64,000 bases of DNA, from positions 578,572-642,571 of the forward strand of contig NZ_CP047945.1 in assembly GCF_014279795.1 (NCBI RefSeq), written 5' to 3'. The translations under genes were made by a program, and so were the position numbers. Below the pieces are notes generated by a model that was not told the origin of the DNA, did not search any database, and saw only the letters and a program-made list of their open reading frames with translations. Of this stretch, positions 48,542 through 56,766 are shown piece by piece; position 1 is the stretch's first letter; each line of letters opens with the position of its first letter. Source of the DNA: Synechococcus sp. PROS-7-1 (lineage in GTDB: Bacteria > Cyanobacteriota > Cyanobacteriia > PCC-6307 > Cyanobiaceae).

Positions 48542-49924
48542 TTAGCAGCGTTGCCATGGCCGCTCGATCACCGCTGCGATCAGAGCGAAAGCTGCAAGCA
48601 CCCAAAGAACCGGAAGCAGTCCGATGCTGCTTACCAGGGCTCCAGCCAAGACAAGGGGAAGGCTGAGGGCGATGTTGATCAGGTTGTTTTGAAGACCAAA
48701 CACCCTGCCGCGTTGGGATTCAGGCGTGTCTTCCTGAATGGTGGTCTGCGCAGGGATCGCGACAAGAGCTGCACCGAGTCCGAGAAGACCACAAAGTCCG
48801 AGGGTGTAGCCAAGGTTTCCGCGGAGCTGGCCCAGAAGCACCAGGCTCCAGGTGATCGCTCCAAGGCCTGCAGCTGCCAAGCGGCGACGACTAAAGCTAT
48901 GGCCCATTTGAGCGACGACCACCGCTCCGATAGCCATCCCAAGCCCACTCATCGCCAGCAGGGATCCGAAACCGGTGGGCCCTAGCCCCTGGATGGCCGA
49001 AGCAAGGCTGATCGCCAGCACGTAGAGCGCTGCCAGCAGGCTGTAGAGCAAGACCAGATGCACCATGGCGGTTCTCACGGATGGTCGTTCGCGCAACACC
49101 TGAAGACCGGCAACGATCTCCCTCCAGACCGATTCACCGCCTTGGGAGCGTGGCTGTTCGCGCATCCGGATCGTGCTGAGACAGAGGGCCGCCATTCCGT
49201 AACAGAAGGGCAGGAGCAGGAACTCGCCCCCACGCAGCCCCACCAGTTGAAACAGGTTGTTCAGGCCGCGGAGGATCGGATCGCCAAGGGCAAATCCAAC
49301 GATCGTGGCGCCCATGCTGGTGGCCTGATACAGCGAATTCGCTGCCAGCAGGTGTCCCTTGGGCACAAGCAGGGGGATGGCTGCCTGTTCCGCTGGCGCG
49401 AAGAACTGGGTGAGCACGGATTCCAGGAAGGTCATCACCAGCAAGGCCCAGTAGCCCCAGCTGAGGCCAAGCCAGTGCGGTCCAGGGAGCAGAAACAGCG
49501 GGGTGAAGAGCACGAGCAGGGCGCGCAGTCCGTTGGAGGCCACCATCACGCGCCGTTTTGGCCAGCGGTCCACCCACACCCCTGCCACTGATCCCAGAAC
49601 CATCGCTGGAATGGTGTTGGCCACGTAGACGCCGGTCGCCAGGAGGGTGATGCGTTGGGCTCTGGTCTCGAAATCCATGCGAATGGCCGAGGCGATCTCG
49701 GCCAGGGCCCCGTTCTCCTGCGGGGTGCTCGTCACCCAGTACTGGGCGATGAGATACACCATCAGCACGATGTAGAACTTGTCGGCCAGCTGGGAGAAGA
49801 TCTGGCCGATCCAGAGGCGGCGGAACCCGTCGAAGCGCACCACGGTCTGCAGACCACGGGGACCATCCGGATTCCCCCCGGTGGGAAGTGTCGGTTCCGG
49901 GTTGTTCAGGGAGGATCCGCTCAA
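48542..49924 (-). CDS. Major facilitator superfamily transporter
   Basis: The 460-residue protein has about twelve hydrophobic helices and the MFS loop signature GVWVDRWPKRRVMVASNG between helices 2 and 3. The N-terminal RFDGFRRLWIGQIFSQLADKF resembles the enterobactin exporter (EntS-like)/MFS_3 group, which are drug or siderophore exporters. The substrate is unknown. TTG 49924 has an AGGA site shortly upstream and lies 9 nt after recO. Confidence 0.88.
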   Translation of the reverse strand: MSGSSLNNPEPTLPTGGNPDGPRGLQTVVRFDGFRRLWIGQIFSQLADKFYIVLMVYLIAQYWVTSTPQENGALAEIASAIRMDFETRAQRITLLATGVYVANTIPAMVLGSVAGVWVDRWPKRRVMVASNGLRALLVLFTPLFLLPGPHWLGLSWGYWALLVMTFLESVLTQFFAPAEQAAIPLLVPKGHLLAANSLYQATSMGATIVGFALGDPILRGLNNLFQLVGLRGGEFLLLPFCYGMAALCLSTIRMREQPRSQGGESVWREIVAGLQVLRERPSVRTAMVHLVLLYSLLAALYVLAISLASAIQGLGPTGFGSLLAMSGLGMAIGAVVVAQMGHSFSRRRLAAAGLGAITWSLVLLGQLRGNLGYTLGLCGLLGLGAALVAIPAQTTIQEDTPESQRGRVFGLQNNLINIALSLPLVLAGALVSSIGLLPVLWVLAAFALIAAVIERPWQRC

Positions 49925-49933
49925 GGGTCCTGG

Positions 49934-50746
49934 TCAAGTCGGCTCATGATCGCTCAAAGGAGCAGCGCTCAGGCAGTCGCGCACCATTGCCAGGGAGCGC
50001 ACCGGGCGGGGCAGGTGGGTGCGGCACCAGCACTCCAGCACCGCAAGTAGCTTCAGCCAGACGGGTCGCGGTCCGAGGAGATCCCCGTTGCTGCGGCGAG
50101 GCAAGTCGGCTCGGGGCAAGCGCTGCAGGAGAGCGAGCTCCGAGGGATTCAGCTGGAGTCTGGCTCCAGCCAAGGCCCCGAGGGCCAGTCCTTCCTCCGG
50201 TAGGACGCTGCATCGCCACTCCCACTGCCCAATCGGTGGTGTCAAGGTCTCCCCGCTGCGACAGCAGGCCTGAAGAGGTAGTCCATACCCCCCAAGCGCG
50301 AGCAGATGCACTCCCGCCTGCACCACGTTCGCCAGGCAGAGATCAGCTTCTTCCCCTTGAGTGCGGCTGAGGTTTTCCAGCCGGTCGAGATGGATCAGCA
50401 CCGCATCGAGAAGACCAGGAACGGGATCATCCGAGCTCACCAGGGCGATCGCCAGCTCTGCGAGTGCTTGGGCTGAGGCCAGGGTGTCCAGGCGCTGGCC
50501 CAAGCCGTTGTAGCTGCGCAGCACCCGAAGCTGTCGCACCCGCGCCAGGCCGCGGCGACCGACCACCTGAAGGTCCAGGCAGGTCAGGGGCACGGCAGCG
50601 GCCAGGCTGCTGCGGGGTCTTCTGGCTCCTGGAACCGCCAGTCGAATTACGCCGACATCGTCGCTCAGAAGCGTGAGCAGCCGGTCATGCTCACCGAGGG
50701 GACCCACCTTGAGGGCCAGTCCCTGCAGACGTCTGTCACCACTCAT
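49934..50746 (-). CDS. recO: DNA repair protein RecO
   Basis: The 270-residue protein opens RLQGLALKVGPLGEHDRLLTLLS and has GVIRLAVPGARRPRSSLAAAV and LTCLDLQVVGRRGLARVRQL, the RecO OB-fold, followed by a helical domain with degenerate zinc-ligand cysteines (LQACCRSGE). It loads RecA onto gapped DNA with RecF and RecR. Its start overlaps the deoC-like stop (50743-50746). Confidence 0.92.
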   Translation of the reverse strand: MSGDRRLQGLALKVGPLGEHDRLLTLLSDDVGVIRLAVPGARRPRSSLAAAVPLTCLDLQVVGRRGLARVRQLRVLRSYNGLGQRLDTLASAQALAELAIALVSSDDPVPGLLDAVLIHLDRLENLSRTQGEEADLCLANVVQAGVHLLALGGYGLPLQACCRSGETLTPPIGQWEWRCSVLPEEGLALGALAGARLQLNPSELALLQRLPRADLPRRSNGDLLGPRPVWLKLLAVLECWCRTHLPRPVRSLAMVRDCLSAAPLSDHEPT

Positions 50747-51426
50747 CCCGGATGCCGTAAGGCCTGAGCCAGAGCAGGGCCGTGGCCTGTCCCAAGGGCT
50801 GTGGCGCCGGCCTCGACCAGGTCGAGGGCATGGTCCAGGGTTTTGATGCCACCGACGGCCTTGAGGCCGCAGCGTCCACCCGTGAGCTGACGCAATTGCT
50901 TCACTTGTCCCGTGGTGACCGCCCCACCGAAGCCATTGCCCGCCTGCAGCGAGGCTGCTCCAGCATCCAGAGCCGCTTCGGCTCCTAGAGCTAACTGCTC
51001 TGGCGAGAGCTGATTCACATCCAGGACCACGGTCATGGGCAAATCAAGAGAAGCGATCGCAGCCAATTCTTCGGCGTAAACGTTGGGCTGTCCGTTCACC
51101 AGCGCTGCCAGGTTGGGGGTGACATCGAGGGCATCGGCGCCTTGGGCGGCAGCCCATTCCGCCTGGGCTTGTTTCAAATCGGCCGGAAGGGCTCCGAACG
51201 GGAAGGCCACAGCGGCGATCAGCTTCACCGGCCCACTGCCCCCGAGACGTTGGCGGATGGTCTGAAGGTGAATCAGGCTGGCCCCCACGCCACCGAAGCC
51301 GTACTGACGGGACGCGTCACAGAGGCTCAGCAGGTCGTCCTCAAGCAGCAGGGGGTTGAGGAGAGCTTGATGAATCAAGGGGGGCAGGTCCGGAAGGTCC
51401 TGCCGGCGCGCTGGCGCGGTCATCAC
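50743..51426 (-). CDS. DeoC-like aldolase homologue lacking the Schiff-base lysine
   Basis: The 227-residue protein has the DeoC TIM-barrel pattern: [32 protein letters not shown] (Asp101, matching E. coli Asp102), [20 protein letters not shown] and [18 protein letters not shown] (Lys189, matching E. coli Lys201). At the place of the Schiff-base lysine (E. coli Lys167 in IKTSTG) it has Gln161 in LQAGNG. Classical deoxyribose-phosphate aldolase activity is therefore doubtful. It is translationally coupled to recO by a 4-nt overlap. Confidence 0.82.
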   Translation of the reverse strand: MMTAPARRQDLPDLPPLIHQALLNPLLLEDDLLSLCDASRQYGFGGVGASLIHLQTIRQRLGGSGPVKLIAAVAFPFGALPADLKQAQAEWAAAQGADALDVTPNLAALVNGQPNVYAEELAAIASLDLPMTVVLDVNQLSPEQLALGAEAALDAGAASLQAGNGFGGAVTTGQVKQLRQLTGGRCGLKAVGGIKTLDHALDLVEAGATALGTGHGPALAQALRHPG

Positions 51427-51459
51427 AAGGGACAGGCAAAGCAGTCAATGGGTCGTTGT

Positions 51460-52047
51460 TCAGCCGCGCGCCTCGATCACGCCATAACCACCGTGGTTCC
51501 GGCGGTAGATCACCTGCAGCTCGCCGCTGCCGCTGTCGCGGAACACATAAAAGTCGTGATCGATCAGATCGAGCTGCTGCCTGGCCTGTTCCAGGGTCAT
51601 CGGTGGCATGGCGAAATATTTGCGGCGCACCCCTGGGCTGGGCAGTTGCACCTCCTTGCCGTCGAGGAGGGACTCGACGACGGCTTCGTTGTCGAGCACC
51701 GCTTCCGTGGTGGGGGTTTCGCTGGCCTTGTGGCCGTGGCTGTGGTGATGGTCGCTGTGGCGATCTTTGTAACGCCTCAGCTGGCGAGCGAGTTTGCTGG
51801 CCACCAGGTCGATGCTGGCGTAGAGGTTTTCACTGCGTTCCTGGGCACGGATCACCGTTCCGTTGGCGAACACAGTCACCTCCGCTGTTTGCTGCGGGAC
51901 CCGTGGATTCCGGGCCACGGAGAGATGCACATCCGCCTCTTTCACGAGATCGCCGAAATTGTGAATCGCCCTGTCGAGCTTGGTTTCGGTGTAGTCGCGC
52001 AGTGCAGGTGTCACATCCAAGTTGCGACCATGGATCAACAGCTTCAT
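51460..52047 (-). CDS. hpf: Ribosome hibernation promoting factor, long form (LrtA/HPF)
   Basis: The 195-residue protein has the S30AE domain ([59 protein letters not shown]), a His-rich linker ([11 protein letters not shown]) and the long-form dimerisation domain ([39 protein letters not shown]). It pairs ribosomes into 100S dimers in the dark or on starvation; the cyanobacterial gene is called lrtA, light-repressed transcript. ATG 52047 has a GGAGG site 7 nt upstream. Confidence 0.96.
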   Translation of the reverse strand: MKLLIHGRNLDVTPALRDYTETKLDRAIHNFGDLVKEADVHLSVARNPRVPQQTAEVTVFANGTVIRAQERSENLYASIDLVASKLARQLRRYKDRHSDHHHSHGHKASETPTTEAVLDNEAVVESLLDGKEVQLPSPGVRRKYFAMPPMTLEQARQQLDLIDHDFYVFRDSGSGELQVIYRRNHGGYGVIEARG

Positions 52048-52059
52048 GGCATCCCTCCG

Positions 52060-52800
52060 GTGCCTCGTCCTATCGGCAACCTAGAGACGACGACCGATTC
52101 CGGAACAGGGTCTGCGGCATTTCTTTTCCAGCCGGCGCACCTGGTTCCTTTTGCGCAAGCCTGGACTTGGCAGCGCTGTTGGCAGGAGCGCTTGTTGAAA
52201 GAGTCTGAGGGACTCGATTCTTCGCAAGCAGCAGCCGTGTGGCTGCTGCAGCATCCACCCTGTTACACCCTGGGGCGTGGCGCATCGGAAGCCCACGTCC
52301 TCTTTGATCCGGATCATCCCCCCGCCCCTCTGCACCGCATCGATCGCGGCGGGGAGGTGACTCATCACAGTCCAGGTCAACTTGTGATTTATCCGGTGCT
52401 GGATCTCCATCGCCACCGCATGGATCTGCACTGGTACTTGCGTCAGCTGGAGCAGGTGGTGATCGATGTGCTGGCTGTGCTCGGTCTCAGAGGTGAGCGA
52501 TTCCCCGGACTCACGGGCGTCTGGCTCGAGCGGTGCAAGGTGGCGGCTATTGGTGTGGGGTGCAGGCGCTGGATCACCCAACACGGGGTTGCCCTGAATG
52601 TGTGTTGCGCCATGGAGGGGTTTGAGGCTGTTGTTCCCTGTGGCCTCACCGGGCGAGCCGTGGGACGTCTCAGCGATTGGATTCCCGGTTTGAGCGTCTC
52701 TGAGGTGCAACCCCTTGTTTGTGAGGCGTTGGCCGCACGGTTCGGCCTGCGCTGGGTTGACAGTGCGAACGCTGCGATTGCTGAAGGCCGAGGTTGGTGA
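52060..52800 (+). CDS. lipB: Octanoyltransferase LipB
   Basis: The 246-residue protein contains the LipB signatures [74 protein letters not shown] and the catalytic Cys in [13 protein letters not shown]. It moves octanoyl from acyl carrier protein to lipoyl domains. The frame is open far upstream through hpf antisense, so the start is uncertain; GTG 52060 is used, ATG 52030 would overlap hpf. Its likely client, the E2 subunit, is encoded 2.6 kb downstream. Confidence 0.93.
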   Translation: MPRPIGNLETTTDSGTGSAAFLFQPAHLVPFAQAWTWQRCWQERLLKESEGLDSSQAAAVWLLQHPPCYTLGRGASEAHVLFDPDHPPAPLHRIDRGGEVTHHSPGQLVIYPVLDLHRHRMDLHWYLRQLEQVVIDVLAVLGLRGERFPGLTGVWLERCKVAAIGVGCRRWITQHGVALNVCCAMEGFEAVVPCGLTGRAVGRLSDWIPGLSVSEVQPLVCEALAARFGLRWVDSANAAIAEGRGW

Positions 52801-52828
52801 TAAGGCTGGGCGACCGCGTTTCACCCTT

Positions 52829-54772
52829 GTGACTGCCACCGCACACGCTTCCTGGCGCCCGACCCCGCGCGAGCAGGCTGCCCTGGCCCGTCAGCACCAC
52901 GTTCAGAGTCTTGGGCGTGTTGATCAACTCTGGCCGTGGCTCTCCGATCACCACGGCGAAGTGCTCGCCGTGGATGCTCCCCATGCAACCCATCCCGAGC
53001 GCTTCAGCTACAGGGAGCTGGCCGACCGGATCAGCCTGGCAGCGGCTGCCTTCCGCAGGATCGGCGTCACGACGGGGAACGTGGTGAGCTTGTTTGCAGA
53101 AAACAGCCCCCGATGGCTGGTGGCCGATCAGGGGCTGATGCGGGCGGGTGCCATCGATGCGGTAAGGGGTGCGGCGGCACCTGTGGAAGAGCTTCGCTAC
53201 ATCCTCGACGATTCAGGTTCGGTTGCGTTGGTGGTGCAAAACGCCGAGTTGTTGCAACGACTCGAACTGCCTGCGTCAGGGCGAGAGCAACTGCGCTTTG
53301 TGCTGGTTCTGGAGGGAGAAGCCCCGGATGGGGCCATCTCCTTTGATGCCTTCTTGGCACTTGGCGCGTTGGCGTCGGCACCGGACCCACTGCTCGGGAG
53401 GGACCGCGCTTCCGCGACCAGCACCACCGCCACGCTCCTCTACACGAGCGGCACCACCGGGCGACCCAAGGGTGTGCCCCTCAGTCATGCCAACTTGCTC
53501 CACCAGATGCGCAGCCTGGCCTGTGTCGCTCGCCCCGAAGCAGGTGATCCAGTGCTGAGCGTGCTGCCGATCTGGCATGCGTATGAACGCAGCGCCGAGT
53601 ACTACTTCTTCTCCTGCGCTTGCTCGCAGAGTTACACCACGATCAAGCAGCTCAAACGGGATTTGCCCCGGGTTCGACCTGTGGTGATGGTCACGGTGCC
53701 TCGGCTCTGGGAGGCCGTTCAGGCCGGTTTTGACGATGTCTTGAAAACGTTCCCTCCTGCGCGCCAGCGGCTCCTGAAAGCAGCACTGGCCAACAGTGCC
53801 GCCTATGCCCTGGCACGTCGCCGCAGTCGCAATCTGATGCTGGACCCCGTGCGCAAGCGGGATCGTGTCATCGCTGCTGCTGAGGCCTCCAGCCGCTGGC
53901 CGGCCCATGCTCTGGCCTCCCGACTGATCTGGCCCAAGGTGCGACTTCAGCTCAGTGGTGGCTCCCTGCGCTTCCCAATCAATGGGGGCGGTGCCATCGC
54001 TCCCCACGTGGATTCCTTCTTCGAAGCGGTGGGCATTGAACTGCTTGTGGGGTACGGCCTCACGGAAACCAGCCCGGTGGTGAGTTGCCGGCGACCTTGG
54101 CGCAACATCCGAGGCAGCTCCGGGCTGCCCATGCCTGAAACGGAGTTCCGAATCGTTGATGCCGAAACCCGGCGGCCTCTCGGCTATCGCCAGCGGGGGG
54201 TCGTGCAGGTGCGAGGGCCGCAGGTGATGGGGGGCTATCTCGGCAAACCCGAGGCCACAGCCAAGGTGCTGGATGCTGAAGGTTGGTTCGACACCGGTGA
54301 CCTGGGTCTGCTGCTCCCGGATGGATCGGTGGTACTCACCGGCCGTGCCAAGGACACGATTGTTCTCAGCAGCGGCGAGAACATCGAGCCGGGCCCCCTC
54401 GAGGAAACCCTGGTGGCCAGTCCCTTGATCGAGCAGGTGATGCTGGTGGGACAGGACGAACGTCAGCTGGGGGCGCTAGTCGTGCCCCGTCTCGAGGCGA
54501 TGCGTGCCTGGGCCCTTGATCAGATCGCTGACCCTGGTGAGGATTTGGGCGGGTCTCCAGGAGATCCAGGCTTGAGGCGGCTGCTTCGCGGAGAGCTCAA
54601 CCGTCTGCTGAGTGAACGGGTGGGCGCTCGAGGGGATGAGCGCCTTGTGGGTGTGGCACTGGTGGATCCGTTCTCGATCGACAACGGATTGCTGACGCAA
54701 ACGCTGAAACAGCGGCGCGATCGGATCTCTGAGCGGGATTCCGAGGCGATTGAAGCGCTGTATGGGCGCTGA
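52829..54772 (+). CDS. aas: Acyl-ACP synthetase (Aas, AMP-binding)
   Basis: The 647-residue ANL enzyme has the AMP-binding motif LLYTSGTTGRPKGVPLS, VLPIWHAYERSAEYYF, VGYGLTETSPVVS, GWFDTGDLGLL and GRAKDTIVLSSGENIEPGPL. The ERSAEYY motif and the size match cyanobacterial Aas (Slr1609 type), which reactivates free fatty acids on acyl carrier protein for membrane-lipid recycling. GTG 52829 is 28 nt after lipB; a longer frame would overlap lipB. Confidence 0.92.
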   Translation: MTATAHASWRPTPREQAALARQHHVQSLGRVDQLWPWLSDHHGEVLAVDAPHATHPERFSYRELADRISLAAAAFRRIGVTTGNVVSLFAENSPRWLVADQGLMRAGAIDAVRGAAAPVEELRYILDDSGSVALVVQNAELLQRLELPASGREQLRFVLVLEGEAPDGAISFDAFLALGALASAPDPLLGRDRASATSTTATLLYTSGTTGRPKGVPLSHANLLHQMRSLACVARPEAGDPVLSVLPIWHAYERSAEYYFFSCACSQSYTTIKQLKRDLPRVRPVVMVTVPRLWEAVQAGFDDVLKTFPPARQRLLKAALANSAAYALARRRSRNLMLDPVRKRDRVIAAAEASSRWPAHALASRLIWPKVRLQLSGGSLRFPINGGGAIAPHVDSFFEAVGIELLVGYGLTETSPVVSCRRPWRNIRGSSGLPMPETEFRIVDAETRRPLGYRQRGVVQVRGPQVMGGYLGKPEATAKVLDAEGWFDTGDLGLLLPDGSVVLTGRAKDTIVLSSGENIEPGPLEETLVASPLIEQVMLVGQDERQLGALVVPRLEAMRAWALDQIADPGEDLGGSPGDPGLRRLLRGELNRLLSERVGARGDERLVGVALVDPFSIDNGLLTQTLKQRRDRISERDSEAIEALYGR

Positions 54773-54843
54773 GCGCTGGGTCGGTTACTTGGCTTGACCA
54801 TCGGCCGTTGGGCTGAGACGCTTGGCGCTTCTTCCTGGCTCCC

Positions 54844-55287
54844 ATGTCCGACGGCATCACCCTGTCGATCAAGCGCTCCATCACCGTCCGTGCTGTGGTT
54901 ACACCGGCTTGGAAGGAGGAGGCCGAACGCGAATTGAGCACGGCGATCGCCACCACCGACCAGCAGCTGGCTCAGCTGGAGCAGGAGGGCCAGCAGGTGG
55001 TTGATGATGTGCGCCGTCAAAGCGCCAATCCTCTGGACCCCCGAGTTCAGGAGCAGGTGGCTCAGGTGCAACAGCAAGTGGCGGCCAAGCGCGCCGAGCT
55101 TGAGGAGCAGAAGCGCAACCTGCTGCAGCAGCAGGCTCAGGTGCGTGAGCTCGAGATGGAACAGATCGTGGAGCAAGGCCAGCTGGAAAGCTTCTGCGAT
55201 GTGCAGGTGGGAGACAACCTCGTTAACAAGATGCAGGTGGCTGTTGTCGTGCGCGACGGGGTGATCGAGTCGATTGAGCAGGGTTGA
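54844..55287 (+). CDS. YlqD family protein, coiled coil
   Basis: The 147-residue protein has a short beta N-terminus (GITLSIKRSITVRAVVTPAW), a long coiled coil from about residue 25 to 110 rich in Gln and Glu (LAQLEQEGQQVVDDVRRQ; VQQQVAAKRAELEEQKRN) and a C-terminal beta part (LESFCDVQVGDNL...VVVRDGVIESIEQG). This is the YlqD layout; the function is unknown. It lies between aas and the E2 gene on the same strand. Confidence 0.82.
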   Translation: MSDGITLSIKRSITVRAVVTPAWKEEAERELSTAIATTDQQLAQLEQEGQQVVDDVRRQSANPLDPRVQEQVAQVQQQVAAKRAELEEQKRNLLQQQAQVRELEMEQIVEQGQLESFCDVQVGDNLVNKMQVAVVVRDGVIESIEQG

Positions 55288-55355
55288 TCCCGTCAACGGG
55301 CCGCGGTCTGCTGGCCCGTAAAATCCCCCTCTACTTAGTCCATCCGGAGACGGCT

Positions 55356-56684
55356 TTGGCGACCCACGACATCTTCATGCCTGCCCTCAGCTCCACCATG
55401 ACGGAGGGCAAGATCGTGGAGTGGCTCAAGAAGCCAGGTGAAAGGGTCGCTCGGGGTGAGTCCGTTCTCGTCGTTGAGTCGGACAAGGCCGATATGGATG
55501 TGGAGTCGTTCAACGAAGGGTTTCTGGCCGCTGTGCTGATGCCTGCCGGCAGCACGGCACCGGTGGGGGAAACCATTGGACTGATTGTGGAATCAGAGGC
55601 GGAAATTGCGGAGGCGCAAGCCAAGGCACCGTCTGGTGCTGTGGCGGCTCCGTCCAGTGCACCCCCGAAAGCGGCACCACCGGCGCCCGCTCCAGCTCCG
55701 ACTCCCCAGGCCCCGCCGGCCCCCGCAGCGACGCCGGCCCCCGCAGCAACGCCCGCACCAGCACCGACAGGGACCGGGCGCCTGATCGTCAGTCCGCGTG
55801 CCAAGAAACTCGCCGCCCAGATGGGTGTGGATTTGTCTTTTGTGCGAGGAAGTGGCCCCAACGGTCGCATCCAAGCGGAGGACGTTGAGCGGGCCGCCGG
55901 CCGGCCCGTGTCCGTTCCCCAGGTGGGTGAAGGCACGGCACCCGCAGCGTCTTCCGGTGGCGCCATTCCCGCCTCACCAAGTGCTCCCGCTGGAAACAGC
56001 TTCGGGCGCCCCGGGGAGACGGTGCCCTTCAACACCCTGCAGGCTGCGGTGAACCGCAACATGGAGGCCAGCCTGGCTGTGCCCAGCTTCCGTGTGGGTT
56101 ACACCATCACCACCGACAAGCTCGACGCTTTTTACAAGCAGGTCAAACCCAAGGGTGTGACGATGACAGCCCTTCTGGCCAAGGCGGTGGCCGTCACACT
56201 GGCGCGCCATCCCCAGGTCAACGCCGCCACAACCCAGGCAGGGATGGCCTACCCCGCGGATGTGAATGTGGCGGTGGCCGTGGCCATGGAAGACGGTGGG
56301 TTGATCACGCCCGTGCTGCGTCAGGCCGACCGCACCGACCTTTATGAACTCTCCCGTCAGTGGGGTGATTTGGTGAAACGGTCCCGCAGCAAGCAGCTGC
56401 AGCCCGAGGAATACAGCACCGGAACGTTCACCCTCTCGAACCTTGGGATGTTCGGTGTGGATCGCTTTGATGCCATTCTTCCTCCCGGCACCGGTGCGAT
56501 CCTTGCGGTCGCTGCCTCTAGGCCAACGGTGGTAGCCGGAAAAGACGGTTCGATCGCGGTGAAGCGGCAGATGCAGGTGAACCTCACAGCGGATCACCGG
56601 GTGATCTACGGCGCTGATGGAGCTGCATTCCTCAAGGATTTAGCTGAGCTGATCGAGACGCGTCCTGAAAGCCTGGCTCTCTGA
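55356..56684 (+). CDS. pdhC: Pyruvate dehydrogenase E2, dihydrolipoamide acetyltransferase
   Basis: The 442-residue protein has a lipoyl domain (ATHDIFMPALSSTMTEG, with the lipoyl-lysine in VESDKADMDVESF), an Ala/Pro-rich linker (about 85-145), a peripheral-subunit-binding domain (SPRAKKLAAQMGVDL...GPNGRIQAEDVERAAG) and the catalytic domain ending NLTADHRVIYGADGAAFL with the active-site His. It makes acetyl-CoA. TTG 55356 has GGAG 6 nt upstream, which fixes the start. Confidence 0.95.
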   Translation: MATHDIFMPALSSTMTEGKIVEWLKKPGERVARGESVLVVESDKADMDVESFNEGFLAAVLMPAGSTAPVGETIGLIVESEAEIAEAQAKAPSGAVAAPSSAPPKAAPPAPAPAPTPQAPPAPAATPAPAATPAPAPTGTGRLIVSPRAKKLAAQMGVDLSFVRGSGPNGRIQAEDVERAAGRPVSVPQVGEGTAPAASSGGAIPASPSAPAGNSFGRPGETVPFNTLQAAVNRNMEASLAVPSFRVGYTITTDKLDAFYKQVKPKGVTMTALLAKAVAVTLARHPQVNAATTQAGMAYPADVNVAVAVAMEDGGLITPVLRQADRTDLYELSRQWGDLVKRSRSKQLQPEEYSTGTFTLSNLGMFGVDRFDAILPPGTGAILAVAASRPTVVAGKDGSIAVKRQMQVNLTADHRVIYGADGAAFLKDLAELIETRPESLAL

Positions 56685-56766
56685 GGCTGGCTCCCGATTC
56701 TGTTCAAGAGCGCTAGCGGTCTGAATTGAAGAGTTTTGCCACTCTTGAAATGGATTGGCTGGACAC

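Noticed and set aside
51142-52059. Long open frame upstream of and in frame with lipB, spanning the hpf gene on the other strand
   Set aside because: It is the antisense of hpf and part of deoC; its residues have no LipB similarity before about 52100, and the high GC makes long antisense frames common.
55670-55790. Repetitive GC-rich stretch in the E2 gene
   Set aside because: It is the normal Ala/Pro-rich linker between the lipoyl and subunit-binding domains, not a mobile or regulatory repeat.
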